NCBI RefSeq assembly: GCF_024347675.1
Contig: NZ_AP024882.1
Location: 62,001 to 126,000 of the forward strand
Direction of reading: 5' to 3'
Source: Vibrio ishigakensis
Lineage (GTDB): Bacteria; Pseudomonadota; Gammaproteobacteria; Enterobacterales; Vibrionaceae
Length of the DNA: 64,000 nt
The position numbers and the translations under genes were made by a program. The notes below the pieces were generated by a model. That model was not told the DNA's origin. It did no database searches and was given only the letters and a program-made list of their open reading frames with translations. Below, in pieces: positions 17,847-27,486 of this stretch (position 1 is its first letter; each line of letters starts with the position of its first letter).

Positions 17847-20468
17847 TTACACCTTAAACGTCACACGAATATCGATTGAATTGTTTGCTTTTACTGCCCA
17901 CTCTTGAGCTAGAGTGTGTTCGCGATAGTTCACCCTTTCTACCTCACCAAACTGGGCAAACTGAGTGATATCCAAAATCTGCTCCTGGTCAGTGGCATTG
18001 AACAGACGCACTATCACCGCGTTATCTTTAATAAACGAGTGACCTATGCTGGATAGCATTAGCGGCTGATGTACCTCAAAAAGGCTGAATTGCTTCTGGC
18101 TAGGGCGCGTTTCAAAACGCACTTGGAAGCGCTCTAAACGATTTTCAAAGCTATTTAGGGACTGCTTCTGATAGCTAAACGGCGCGTCTAGGTAGTCCAT
18201 CTCTAGGCGACGTATAGTTTGGTGATCGACTTTATCGGTAAGTGCGATAGAGAACTCAAAGCTCATTGATTTTTGTAGCTGAGCATCCGGGGTATAAACC
18301 ACAGTGTTGTTGATACCTGAGGCACGACCTGGTCGCCAAGTTAGGTTGTCCTTACCCAATCGTCCGGTCGATTTGAATAGAGTCAGCGCAATAGCGTCAG
18401 AGCGCTCCCCTTTGATCACTTGAAACTCTTTGATGCCACGACCATTCACGATTAAGCCCTTGCCGTGCTCAGCGATAGCTACCGCGCCGTCTGTGGTCTC
18501 GATATCGATTGGGCACTCGCGGAATTTCTCACGCCACCCCTCAAGGTTTGGAGCAACCTCACGCTGCATAAGCGCAAACGGCTGTGTGCTGATTGAGGTG
18601 TCGGTTTGAATATCTGAGCTAACCAATACTCGCACTCGGTGGTCGTCTACCTGATTTATGGTATTGACCTCAACCTTAAGCTGCTCATCACCTTGGTTCA
18701 GGGTCAGCTGGATATCTAGCACAATCTCAGCATCCATAATGCCTTGCTGGCGTGATTCCAGATTCTTTGGCACAGCAAGAGAGGCTTGCAGGGCCATGCT
18801 TTGCTCCATTTCACCTGTTTGAGTTGAGAGCCAATTCAGTTCACGAGTAGTTAGCGGCGTGTCGCCTTCTAGCGGAGAGAAATCGTAAGAATCACCATCG
18901 TCCGCCTGCTCTTCAAACGTCAGCAGTTGTGGTAGTGAGCGACCAGTGAGTTTGTCCTCCAAGGCCAAATTGCCCTTCTCAAACACAAGCTTGAATCGTT
19001 CGTTCTCAATGTATTGGTTATTGCTCGCCGAAACGGTGCTAGCACTGTCAGACGCAAGGACTTGGAAGACCTGATAGCCCATAGCCGGAAGTGCTTCCAC
19101 TTCCACAAGGAGCTCAAAGCGATAGTACGGAGGAACAGGCACCTCTTTTTCACCGTCTTTGGTGACTTCGATGACCATACCGCCATCTAATGTCTCTCTA
19201 TTGAGAACCTCACAGGTCAGCTCTTTCTCACCATCAAACAGCGAAATAGCTTCAGACTTGGAGAATGCAATCACCTTAGCTTTGCCACTGTATGGCTTAA
19301 GCTGACCGTTAAAGATCATCACCTCAGACTCATCACAGGCGCTGGTAGCAATCTCTTTGATGACTAGGTTGTAAAGGCCGTGGCAGATCTCTTCAGCTTG
19401 CTTAAGGCGATGCATGATGTCGGCATTGGTCGCATCACTGTTACAGCCACCAATACTGTCATGGGCGTGACATTCGATGATCTTCTTCCATGCGATATCA
19501 ACCAGCTCAGTATGCACTGTAATACCTTGAGCCTTAGCAATAGCGATCACTAGCTCTAGCTTCTTCAACAGGAACTGCTCAATCTCAAAGTTAAGCTTTT
19601 TGATGTCGTAGCGAACCGAGCCTATGGTCTTGTGGATACGGGTATATCTTGGAGCTTTAAACTCACCCGTATAGGTTTCGAAGCCTTCGCTTTGCTCTCG
19701 AAGATAGCCAACAAAGCTCTCCATGGAGGAGATGCTGTAGATATCATTAGCTGGTGAGCGCTCGCTCGCCACAGCTAGGGTATTTGGCAGTTCAGGGTCG
19801 ATATTGACTTGGTCGCCACCCGACGGGATAAGCACCTCATCAAGGCCTGACAACTCTTTGATCTTCTCAATCATAGGGAAGATCTTCTTATCTAAGTGCT
19901 CATCTGCAGGGATAATGTTCTTCGCTGCGCCATAACCATGAACTAGGTTGTAGGCATAGATGTCATCACCACCTGGAGAGTGCCACATGAAGTGTGACTT
20001 CTCTACCTGCTGGTCATAATCAATACCACGCCAGAAGATGATGTTGTCGATGCCCGCGCCTTGGAACAGGGTCGGCATCTGCGCATTGTGACCAAAGGTA
20101 TCTGGCAGATAGCCCACTTGCATTGAGTGCCCTAGCTGCTCAGCAATGTGCATACCGTACTTTAGGTTACGGATAATCGACTCACCCGCTACATTGTAGG
20201 TATCGGTCTGGGTGTACCAAGGGCCGATGAAGAGTCTTTTGTCAGCCACCAGGTTACCCATACGCTCACGCATGTGAGGCAGTACTTTTAGGTAGTCTTC
20301 CACAATGGCCGACTGTCCATCTAGGTGATAACAGGTGTAGCTCTCTTGATTCTCAAGTGTCTCGATCACCTTAGTGAAATTGTAGGTTGCCAGCACATCA
20401 CTGTCTTGCTGAGTGAAGTACCACTCACGATCCCAGTGAGTGTGCGGAATGACATGAACTTTAGCCAT
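17847..20468 (-). CDS. mngB: GH38 alpha-mannosidase, mannosylglycerate hydrolase type
   Basis: Hydrolyses (6-phospho)mannosylglycerate to mannose-6-phosphate and glycerate in the cytosol. The 873 residues match E. coli MngB in length and order. The zinc site HTHWDREWYFT begins the catalytic domain, followed by FIGPWYTQTDT, the nucleophile Asp in GYLPDTFGHNAQMP and FWRGIDYD. The second metal region is HAHDSIGGCNSD, and beta-sandwich domains run to the end. There is no signal peptide. It is second in the operon after the PTS IIBC gene. The substrate is inferred from the MngA/MngB pairing in E. coli, where the PTS imports mannosylglycerate. Confidence 0.87.
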   Translation of the reverse strand: MAKVHVIPHTHWDREWYFTQQDSDVLATYNFTKVIETLENQESYTCYHLDGQSAIVEDYLKVLPHMRERMGNLVADKRLFIGPWYTQTDTYNVAGESIIRNLKYGMHIAEQLGHSMQVGYLPDTFGHNAQMPTLFQGAGIDNIIFWRGIDYDQQVEKSHFMWHSPGGDDIYAYNLVHGYGAAKNIIPADEHLDKKIFPMIEKIKELSGLDEVLIPSGGDQVNIDPELPNTLAVASERSPANDIYSISSMESFVGYLREQSEGFETYTGEFKAPRYTRIHKTIGSVRYDIKKLNFEIEQFLLKKLELVIAIAKAQGITVHTELVDIAWKKIIECHAHDSIGGCNSDATNADIMHRLKQAEEICHGLYNLVIKEIATSACDESEVMIFNGQLKPYSGKAKVIAFSKSEAISLFDGEKELTCEVLNRETLDGGMVIEVTKDGEKEVPVPPYYRFELLVEVEALPAMGYQVFQVLASDSASTVSASNNQYIENERFKLVFEKGNLALEDKLTGRSLPQLLTFEEQADDGDSYDFSPLEGDTPLTTRELNWLSTQTGEMEQSMALQASLAVPKNLESRQQGIMDAEIVLDIQLTLNQGDEQLKVEVNTINQVDDHRVRVLVSSDIQTDTSISTQPFALMQREVAPNLEGWREKFRECPIDIETTDGAVAIAEHGKGLIVNGRGIKEFQVIKGERSDAIALTLFKSTGRLGKDNLTWRPGRASGINNTVVYTPDAQLQKSMSFEFSIALTDKVDHQTIRRLEMDYLDAPFSYQKQSLNSFENRLERFQVRFETRPSQKQFSLFEVHQPLMLSSIGHSFIKDNAVIVRLFNATDQEQILDITQFAQFGEVERVNYREHTLAQEWAVKANNSIDIRVTFKV

Positions 20469-20525
20469 GGGGGAATTCTCTAGTATCTCTTGAAAGTTCA
20501 GCCCCCACTCGGAGGGCTGATGGAA

Positions 20526-21926
20526 TTAGGTGTTTGAAGGTTGAGGTTTAGTGCAAAGCAGGAGCGCTATTGCGATAAACATGGAGCCTGCAAATACTGA
20601 AATGGTGTAGCTCACAGGATCTGAGGATAGGAACCATCCCCATACAGCTGGTAGTGGTAGGCTTTGCCAAACATCCAACACAACCGCCAGTTGAGTACCG
20701 ATAATGGAGCCTAAGATCATGATTGGAATCATCTTAGGGTTCTTCAAAATAAATGGAATCGCACCCTCAGAGATACCGATCATGCCGAGCATCAATGATG
20801 TCTTACCTATGGTTTGCTCTTCAGCGCTGAATACAGGCTTGCGGAATCGACCATCCAATAGAGCGGCCAAGCCAACACCGATAGGTGGGATTACGATACC
20901 TAGCTCACGAGCAATCAGGTCAAAGCCCTCGCCCATGCCGTTCAGACCCAATGCTACCGAGCCTGCGGCTTTGTTGATTGGGCCACCTAAGTCAAAGGCC
21001 GTACCGGCAGCAATCACCATAGAATAAACGCCGCGTCCTGCATCCCCTGCTTGGGTAAACAGGTCAATCATGGCCAGGTTTACCGCGCCAAAGAACGGGT
21101 TGATGGCGTACTCCATGGTCAATACCATCACCACACCAGTAACAGCAGGCACCAGCAGCATGGTCTTAAGGGTCGTGAGCTCGGTCTTCACCTTGATTAC
21201 GTCATTCAGGTAACGAACCAGATAACCCACTAGGAAACCAATGGCGATAGCACCAAAGAAGCCTGATGGCGCCCAGCCCTCTAAATCAAAGAAGCGCTTG
21301 TAGGGCTCATCGGTCATCAAGCCACCGATAAAGGCGGGAATAAGCGCGGGTTTACCGGCGATAGAATAGGCAAGATAGCCAGCAAATATTGGATACATGA
21401 ACTTGATAGTCATGAAGCCAAGCTTATCTAGAGTTTCGATAGGCGTACCCGAGATATCGATAAACTCACCGGTGATCTTGGCTACCGCCATAAGCAAACC
21501 ACCCAAAACCACAACCGGCAGCATGTAGCTGATACCCGTCATGATATGACCAATCGCCACCTGATACGCAGAGCGCTTCTCATCTGGCGACTCAACCTGA
21601 GCGGTCGTTTTTTCTTTGCCACGCAAAAAAGCGGTAGGCAATAAGTCGTCCACACGCTTGATCAGCTCTTGGGTACGAACCTTAAGAGGATTGACGTTAT
21701 CGAAGCGCTCCATATCCATGATAGGCACGTCTACAGCCAGCACCACACCGTCCGCGCTGGCGATGTCTTGGGCCGTCAGTTTGTTCTTAACGCCGTCACT
21801 GCCTTGGGTTTCAACCTTAACCTCATAGCCTTGCTTTTCAGCCCAGGCTTGGATTTTCTTGGCAGCCATAAAGGTATGTGCAATGCCTGTAGGGCAGGCG
21901 GTCACTGCAACAATTTTTTTGCTCAT
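20526..21926 (-). CDS. PTS EIIBC, fructose family (mannosylglycerate-like permease)
   Basis: Imports and phosphorylates a sugar or sugar-glycerate across the inner membrane. IIB domain at residues 1-100 with the phospho-Cys in TACPTGIAHTFMAA; IIC domain at about 120-460 with eight or more hydrophobic segments, FIGGLMTDEPYKRF, GPINKAAGSVALGL and ISEGAIPFILKNPK (the IIC substrate signature with Glu). E. coli MngA carries IIA, IIB and IIC in one chain; here IIA is a separate gene 4.4 kb downstream in the same operon. First gene of the operon, divergent from the RpiR regulator. Confidence 0.88.
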   Translation of the reverse strand: MSKKIVAVTACPTGIAHTFMAAKKIQAWAEKQGYEVKVETQGSDGVKNKLTAQDIASADGVVLAVDVPIMDMERFDNVNPLKVRTQELIKRVDDLLPTAFLRGKEKTTAQVESPDEKRSAYQVAIGHIMTGISYMLPVVVLGGLLMAVAKITGEFIDISGTPIETLDKLGFMTIKFMYPIFAGYLAYSIAGKPALIPAFIGGLMTDEPYKRFFDLEGWAPSGFFGAIAIGFLVGYLVRYLNDVIKVKTELTTLKTMLLVPAVTGVVMVLTMEYAINPFFGAVNLAMIDLFTQAGDAGRGVYSMVIAAGTAFDLGGPINKAAGSVALGLNGMGEGFDLIARELGIVIPPIGVGLAALLDGRFRKPVFSAEEQTIGKTSLMLGMIGISEGAIPFILKNPKMIPIMILGSIIGTQLAVVLDVWQSLPLPAVWGWFLSSDPVSYTISVFAGSMFIAIALLLCTKPQPSNT

Positions 21927-22023
21927 GGTGATTTACCGTTATCGTTATTTATGGACGCAGTATATGGAGCAGCACCGAGCGCAGATACTGTTTCATGGTA
22001 CAAGATCCGTATGACGATACTTT

Positions 22024-22039
22024 TGTGACATCAATCAAT
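22024..22039. promoter_or_regulatory. CRP-like site and GATAC repeats in the divergent PTS/rpiR promoter
   Basis: TGTGA-N6-TCAAT matches 8 of 10 key positions of a CRP box. The 173-bp region also has GATAC three times (about 21984, 22016 and 22046), two of them within CGATACTT, 30 nt apart. These could be RpiR-type operator parts. Read by eye only. Confidence 0.35.
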
Positions 22040-22099
22040 GTATTTCGATACTTATTCCCGCTTAATATTATTCATATAGTTTCCGTCTCCTCTTAAAGT

Positions 22100-22747
22100 A
22101 TGATCACTTATAAAGGCATTGAGCGAACCATTTACGAATTTCTGATAAGTCACGCCAGTGAACTACCAGAAATCTCGGCCAAAACCATTGCCAATAAAGC
22201 ACTCACCACCACGACTTCGGTGAACCGCGTGTGCAAGCGCATGGGCTATGCCAGCTACACTGAGCTTAGGTATCGCTTGGCTGCGGATCTCGAGAAAAAA
22301 TCTGGCACAGAGGGAATCAAGGAAGAGACAAAGAATGAGATCACCCAGATCTCTGAGCTATTAAAACGTTCACCTGTGGTTTATCTCTACTCACGTGGCG
22401 CATCCATTACCAGCGCAAGCTATATGTCGCGTTTTTTATCGCTGGCGAACATTCCTCATCTTGTGATTACCGATATCCACCAACTTACCCGCGCTGAGCT
22501 AGGCACATTGCTACTGGTAAGTAAATCAGGTGAAACCCAAGCGGTTATCGAGATGGCAAACAACGCCAAACGCAAAGGGTTAAAGGTGATCAGCATCAGC
22601 AAGAGTCAATCCAGCCTGTCACAGTCCACACACCTCAATGTAGGGTTAGAAGAGCAAGTGGATGGCATTTCTCTTTATAGTCGTGAATCGCAGCTGCACA
22701 TTCTCAGCATCGTGGATGCCATCGGCAAAGAGCTATTGACGTTTTAA
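22100..22747 (+). CDS. RpiR/MurR-family transcriptional regulator
   Basis: 215 residues: an N-terminal helix-turn-helix of the RpiR type (ISAKTIANKALTTTTSVNRVCKRMGY, recognition helix at about residues 34-50). A SIS sugar-phosphate-binding domain follows (YLYSRGASITSAS, LLLVSKSGETQAVIEMANNAKRKG and a C-terminal helix). It is a little shorter than most family members (about 280). It is divergent from the PTS operon across 173 bp and most likely controls it in response to a sugar-phosphate intermediate. The alkylation-repair gene starts 18 nt downstream on the same strand. Confidence 0.85.
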   Translation: MITYKGIERTIYEFLISHASELPEISAKTIANKALTTTTSVNRVCKRMGYASYTELRYRLAADLEKKSGTEGIKEETKNEITQISELLKRSPVVYLYSRGASITSASYMSRFLSLANIPHLVITDIHQLTRAELGTLLLVSKSGETQAVIEMANNAKRKGLKVISISKSQSSLSQSTHLNVGLEEQVDGISLYSRESQLHILSIVDAIGKELLTF

Positions 22748-22765
22748 GCCTATTTAGGAGGGCGC

Positions 22766-23452
22766 ATGTCACCTTGGGTCAAAGCCGTTATTGCACAGCT
22801 AACACCATTGCAAGATAGCGAGAATGCTAAGGCTATGAAGGCCTACATGAGAGGCAGGTTTGCTTTTCTTGGCATTCAATCTTCCCCAAGGCGCGAAGCG
22901 CTTAAGCCACTCTTTACCGCCAAAGCACAGCCAGAGATGTCGGCTATCACAGGTATCGTGGATGAGCTCTGGTCACTGCCTGAAAGAGAATATCAACTGG
23001 TGGCTATAGACCTGCTCATCAAGCGCAAGAAACACCTCTCAGCTGATATTCTGCCAAAGCTCGAAACGTGGATTACCACTAAATCTTGGTGGGATACGGT
23101 GGATATGCTCGCCACTAATGTTGTGGCTACTGTCTACCTTAACCACCCTCAGCAGGCGTCGTCATATATCCAAAAATGGCGCAACTCTGACGATATCTGG
23201 CTACGCCGAACCGCCATTTTATACCAGCTTAAGTTCAAGCAAGTGACAGACGTTGAGCTTCTGTTTGAGCTCATCAAAGAGAACCAAACGGATAACGAAT
23301 TCTTCATTCAAAAGTCCATTGGATGGGCGCTTCGCGAATACTCCAAAACCGATGCAAATTGTGTAATCGAATTTATTAAGTCTCAGCAGATTGAGGGGCT
23401 TGCTAGACGAGAAGGACTAAAGTGGCTTAAGAGTCGCGGCATTGTCGACTAG
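22766..23452 (+). CDS. AlkD-like DNA alkylation repair glycosylase
   Basis: A HEAT-repeat DNA glycosylase that excises bulky or cationic alkylated bases (3-methyladenine, 7-methylguanine). The 228 residues carry the AlkD landmarks: KSWWDTVDMLA (catalytic Trp and Asp), DIWLRRTAILYQL (the DNA-contacting Arg) and FIQKSIGWALREYSK (Trp near the lesion). A GGAGG ribosome site lies 5-6 nt before the ATG. Probably co-transcribed with the RpiR-type gene by read-through, although the functions are unrelated. Confidence 0.85.
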   Translation: MSPWVKAVIAQLTPLQDSENAKAMKAYMRGRFAFLGIQSSPRREALKPLFTAKAQPEMSAITGIVDELWSLPEREYQLVAIDLLIKRKKHLSADILPKLETWITTKSWWDTVDMLATNVVATVYLNHPQQASSYIQKWRNSDDIWLRRTAILYQLKFKQVTDVELLFELIKENQTDNEFFIQKSIGWALREYSKTDANCVIEFIKSQQIEGLARREGLKWLKSRGIVD

Positions 23453-23557
23453 GCTCTCCCTTTTGCTTCGAAACAAATTGTTACCTCTAACTGTGTAAGA
23501 AAGCTGAATCTGCTTAGGTCTAGAGAGAAGAGTTTCGAATCACTTATAAGGAATAGT

Positions 23558-23977
23558 ATGAACAGCTCGCTCAACCAAAAACTCTCCATTGGCCTTCTTA
23601 CCCTTCGCGTCACCATCGCCTTAGTATTTGTTATGTGGGGACTGGATAAGATCCTCGTACCTGAACACGCGGTTAAGGTGTTTGCTGGCTTCTACGGGCT
23701 GAATATCTCTATCGGTATGTCTATCTTTATGGGCATTGCCCAGATGGCCTTCTTGGCTCTGTTTGTTTTTGGTCTATGGAAACACGTTACCTATCTGGCC
23801 ATCTTAGTGCTGCATGCTGGCTCTACCCTATCCTCGTTCGGTAAGTATCTCGACCCGTTCAATAACCTATTGTTCTTCACCGCTTGGCCAATGCTCGCCG
23901 CCTGTTTCGTGCTTTATCTACTACAAGACTACGACACACTGGTGCTCGGCAAATCACGCAAGCCTGCAATGGTTTAA
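23558..23977 (+). CDS. DoxX-family inner-membrane protein
   Basis: 139 residues with four hydrophobic segments (about 10-30, 50-72, 75-95, 103-125). The pattern LRVTIALVFVMWGLDKILVPEHA is the DoxX/DoxD opening. Family members are small membrane proteins linked to quinone or thiol redox and stress responses; a specific role cannot be read here. AAGG lies 8 nt before the ATG. The gene stands between AlkD and a GNAT gene and ends in a hairpin. Confidence 0.7.
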   Translation: MNSSLNQKLSIGLLTLRVTIALVFVMWGLDKILVPEHAVKVFAGFYGLNISIGMSIFMGIAQMAFLALFVFGLWKHVTYLAILVLHAGSTLSSFGKYLDPFNNLLFFTAWPMLAACFVLYLLQDYDTLVLGKSRKPAMV

Positions 23978-23989
23978 AAAGTAAGGACC

Positions 23990-24015
23990 TAGCCCCTAAC
24001 TCCAACTAGGGGCTA
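23990..24015 (+). terminator. Hairpin after the doxX-like gene
   Basis: TAGCCCCTA (23990-23998) pairs perfectly with TAGGGGCTA (24007-24015). The T-run is poor, so termination may be partial. Confidence 0.5.
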
Positions 24016-24073
24016 TTGACCTTGCAACATATTGAAAGTTAATGTTTTTAGTAAAGACTTTAACGAGACCAAA

Positions 24074-24514
24074 ATGACGTTCGAGCCTATAACTCAAGAT
24101 GAATGGCCGCAGATATTTGCGATATACAAGCAGGCTTTGTTTGAGCATGTAAAGGCGGTTTTTGGATGGGATGAGGCATTTCAAAAGCAGAGGCTAGCGC
24201 AAGAATACGACCAAAAATGGTTTCATTGGCTCTATCACAGCAGGGATAAAGTTGGCCTCGTTTGTTTTAAGCCAACCGCACACTCTTTGCATCTGCATTT
24301 GCTTATCTTGTTGCCGGACTATCAAGAACAAGGGTTAGGCAAGGGCGTGATGCAATTGATTGAAAGATTGGCTTTAGAGTCACAAAAGACAAGCGTGACT
24401 CTATCTAGTTTTACTCGCAATCAATCAGCCATTCGCTTCTATCAAAAGCTCAATTATCAAATAACTGAGCAAGACTCAGACTTTATCTCGATGCAGAAAC
24501 TCATCTCGGATTAG
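24074..24514 (+). CDS. GNAT-family N-acetyltransferase
   Basis: 146 residues. The acetyl-CoA motif A can be read as LHLLILLPDYQEQGLGKGVMQLIE (Q-x-x-G-x-G/A), followed by SFTRNQSAIRFYQKLNYQITEQ (motif B). ATG at 24074 is preferred over an upstream TTG at 24032 because the TTG lies just behind the preceding terminator. The substrate is unknown. Its last 39 bases overlap the end of the convergent ROK kinase gene. Confidence 0.75.
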   Translation: MTFEPITQDEWPQIFAIYKQALFEHVKAVFGWDEAFQKQRLAQEYDQKWFHWLYHSRDKVGLVCFKPTAHSLHLHLLILLPDYQEQGLGKGVMQLIERLALESQKTSVTLSSFTRNQSAIRFYQKLNYQITEQDSDFISMQKLISD

Positions 24515-25348
24515 TTTGGACGCTATACCAATCAAGGCGCCTTTATCTGTATGTTTACAGCGCATGATATCGCAGAACTCAAGATATTCGGGTTCAATCT
24601 GATTGAGGTTTTCGATCTGCTCTTCAAGATAACCCGCTTCTTTGGTGATAGGGCCGCCAATAAGCACTCGCTCTGGGCCAAGCACGGCTATGATGCTGCC
24701 TATCATGGCTGAGATCTGTCGATTATTTTTGCGGATCACCGACTGAATAGCCAAGTCATTCAGATTGTAAAACTCTTCAATCAGACTGTAGCGATCATCT
24801 GAGATTCGGTTTACCTTGGTGAGCAAACCGCGGCATCCCGCTTCGGCGCCAACAAAGGGGGATACCTCATAATCTTGCAACAGCGTTGCGCCAAACTCAC
24901 CAGCGTTACCCTTCTTACCGCTAAAGAGCTGACCATTAATAATGACCCCACCACCAATAGAGGTGCCGATCACTACCACAGCCACATTGGATAGGCCTTT
25001 GGCATTGCCCGCGTGAAGTTCTGCCAGTGCAAAGGAGTTTACATCGTTCTCAACCGCCACCTTTAGACCATTACCCAAGGCATTAAAATCAATCTCACCT
25101 AAGTCTGGTACGCTGCGACTGATAGAGACTGCTCTTTGAGTTTGTTGGTCATAGCCAGCGGCGATACTAAAGCCGATACCATAAACATCTGGAAACTGGC
25201 TGATGATCTCTTTGAGGAGCGCCTCGGTTTTGCCTGCCCTTTGAGCAGGCGTCTTTACCGAAAAGTTTTTCTCTAACTCAAGGCATTCATTGACGATGCC
25301 GTATTTGATATTGGTACCACCAATATCGATGGCTAAAACTCGTTTCAT
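24476..25348 (-). CDS. ROK-family sugar kinase
   Basis: A cytosolic sugar kinase or regulator of 290 residues. Phosphate-1 motif AIDIGGTNIKYGI at the N-terminus; VENDVNSFALAE carries the catalytic Asp; GTSIGGGVIINGQLFSG is the ATP-binding loop; GNAGEFGATL is the ROK signature. The usual zinc-binding CxCGxxGC is reduced to EAGCRGL, as in non-zinc ROK kinases. No HTH is present, so it is probably an enzyme. Translation start 25348 lies 8 nt after the stop of the PhoD-like gene, forming a two-gene operon. It is not adjacent to the sugar operon, so its substrate is uncertain. Confidence 0.85.
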   Translation of the reverse strand: MKRVLAIDIGGTNIKYGIVNECLELEKNFSVKTPAQRAGKTEALLKEIISQFPDVYGIGFSIAAGYDQQTQRAVSISRSVPDLGEIDFNALGNGLKVAVENDVNSFALAELHAGNAKGLSNVAVVVIGTSIGGGVIINGQLFSGKKGNAGEFGATLLQDYEVSPFVGAEAGCRGLLTKVNRISDDRYSLIEEFYNLNDLAIQSVIRKNNRQISAMIGSIIAVLGPERVLIGGPITKEAGYLEEQIENLNQIEPEYLEFCDIMRCKHTDKGALIGIASKLIRDEFLHRDKV

Positions 25349-25356
25349 TACAACAC

Positions 25357-27315
25357 TCAGTGCCAATTCGCTTCTTCTTCACGGCCCTCAAACTCGACCG
25401 CTCTTCCCTCACCAATGAGCTGGGCTATCTTGGTAGGCCTACCCTCTTCATCCAGTTGAACTAAACCTATACCTGAGTGATTGAGCAAGCGCCGTCCTGA
25501 GGGTGCACCCATAGGCTTTCTTGGGGTAATGCGCATCAAGCGTCTTTTTGTGAACCAGTTCAGTGGTGAGCGCGGAGAATAGAGCCAACGATTGAGTTTA
25601 TCCATAATGCCGAGCAGCGGCTCTGGGAAGCTGTTTCTCAAACCACTGCTACAGATCTGCCAGATTTCTGGACTGTTATGGCGCCCTCTTAGCTCCACGT
25701 CATATACAAACGAATAATGCACATCGCCACTGAGCACCACGAAATTCTGTGGTGTCTTCCTGTGACGAAATACATTCAAGATGCCTTGCGCGGTACCCGG
25801 ATGCGCCATCCAATATTCAGCGTCCACCGCAAGGGGATGGCCACACGCGGTAACGATACGCTGAATGACCTCGATCAGCTTGACCCCAAAGATGGGGGCT
25901 GCTGAAACCAAAAGCACAGAAGAATGTCCACTCAAGCGATTCTGAAGCTCAGTTAGCGCCTCCCAATCCAATAAGCCAGAAGGCTGTGTGGCTGAACTTT
26001 CACTTCGCCAGCGACGCGTGCGGGTATCCAGCACTATAAGCGGCGGTGAGGTTTGCCATTCGAAGTCCCACGCTTCGAGTTTAATGAGCTTATCCAATAG
26101 CGCATCGAACGATGGCTCTGTTGGCGCATTCAATGCCTGTTGCACCTTTTCAAACATACTTGGTAAGAAGGTGTTTGGGCTATTCCCCCAAGCCTGATTA
26201 ATAAGGTAAGCCAGCATGCCGTTACCTACCATCCGCTTGGATAACGGATGACTATATACCGTCTCTTCCCAGCCTCGATGAAGGTTGAAATCATCGGTGA
26301 TATCGTGATCGTCTAAGATCATGGCAACCGGCAGATGCGCCATCACCCGCTGAACATTTGTCAGGCCAGCGATAAAGTCTTCCATCGCCAACTGCTCTTG
26401 TTGATACAAAGCCAGCTTCGCTTGAGCTATTGTAGGCGGCATAGCAGTGTCAGTTAGCTGCCAAGGCGTTTTCGACCACGACAGCAGATAGCACGCCATA
26501 TACTCACCCAGACTGATGAGATGATTGTCGGCATTGGTGCTGGTAAAAATCGGCTTCTTGGCCCCGCCAAACAGTGTCTTCACCAGATTACGATTGTCTT
26601 CAGTGCACGGCAGGAGTTGGTCACGCTGATAATAGCTATCTGGATGCTGGTAAAGTTCGCCACTGCTCATGGTGACATCTGAATCTGGGTCGGTTCCCCA
26701 CCGCTCTTCCGGAAACTGAAGAATGTTCGCCACTTGATGTATTGCGCTTAGCATAGGCCCTGCCACATCATCGGCATAGATCTGATCGCCCGACATCACC
26801 AACATCGAAGGCCACTCGTTCTCTACTTCAGAATGCTCCTTTGCGATAAGGCCTTGCAGATACTTATCCGCCTCAACCACGCCGTCAGTGCCTTGATAAT
26901 GAGGCTTACGACATGAACCGTGCAGTAGCGAGCGCACACGCTGTGGAATTCGAAATTGAAGAGAATCTTGCTCTGGATAGAGCAATTCTGGCACAAGCTC
27001 AGTGATATCTTGCCAGGTATCACCTGATTTAAGTTCGAGACGATACTCTATGACGCTATCTGTAGGTAGCTCTGACTCTAGCTCAATATCCAATAATTGA
27101 TACTTTAGCGCCGGCGAGAAATCTAAACTGATCAAGCCTTGGCTATTTGGCTTTAGATGATAGCTCTGTCTAGCTCCCCCATTCGGTGCTAGCTCGAGCT
27201 TTATCTCGACATCCTGACTGGTGGCCAACCAGATAGCCAGCTCAGTGCAAGAAACACGGCGCAGTATTGGACCTGCAATAAGAAGCGGGATGTTGGGCTT
27301 GTGTTCAATCGTCAA
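25357..27315 (-). CDS. PhoD-like metallophosphatase
   Basis: 652 residues of the alkaline phosphatase D family. Metal-binding motifs in order: HGSCRKPHY, MSGDQIYADDVAG, MILDDHDITDDFN and FVVLSGDVHYSF. An N-terminal beta domain precedes the catalytic domain, and a basic C-terminal tail holds TKRRLMRITPRKP. No signal peptide or Tat motif is visible, so it looks cytosolic, unlike classical secreted PhoD. Likely a phosphodiesterase/phosphatase. First gene of a two-gene unit with the ROK kinase. Confidence 0.83.
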   Translation of the reverse strand: MTIEHKPNIPLLIAGPILRRVSCTELAIWLATSQDVEIKLELAPNGGARQSYHLKPNSQGLISLDFSPALKYQLLDIELESELPTDSVIEYRLELKSGDTWQDITELVPELLYPEQDSLQFRIPQRVRSLLHGSCRKPHYQGTDGVVEADKYLQGLIAKEHSEVENEWPSMLVMSGDQIYADDVAGPMLSAIHQVANILQFPEERWGTDPDSDVTMSSGELYQHPDSYYQRDQLLPCTEDNRNLVKTLFGGAKKPIFTSTNADNHLISLGEYMACYLLSWSKTPWQLTDTAMPPTIAQAKLALYQQEQLAMEDFIAGLTNVQRVMAHLPVAMILDDHDITDDFNLHRGWEETVYSHPLSKRMVGNGMLAYLINQAWGNSPNTFLPSMFEKVQQALNAPTEPSFDALLDKLIKLEAWDFEWQTSPPLIVLDTRTRRWRSESSATQPSGLLDWEALTELQNRLSGHSSVLLVSAAPIFGVKLIEVIQRIVTACGHPLAVDAEYWMAHPGTAQGILNVFRHRKTPQNFVVLSGDVHYSFVYDVELRGRHNSPEIWQICSSGLRNSFPEPLLGIMDKLNRWLYSPRSPLNWFTKRRLMRITPRKPMGAPSGRRLLNHSGIGLVQLDEEGRPTKIAQLIGEGRAVEFEGREEEANWH

Positions 27316-27486
27316 TTGAGGTGTTGTCCTTGGCTCAATGGGACTTAAAGTGTAACCAGATATAGATTACTGAAAGCCAAGGTTATGTAAACAATTGCAG
27401 AGAGCTTTTCTGAGCAAATCTCGAGCACTCATGAACAAAACCGACTCTATACTTAAGGTTCAAGGAAGATAACTGGGCTTAGGTGT

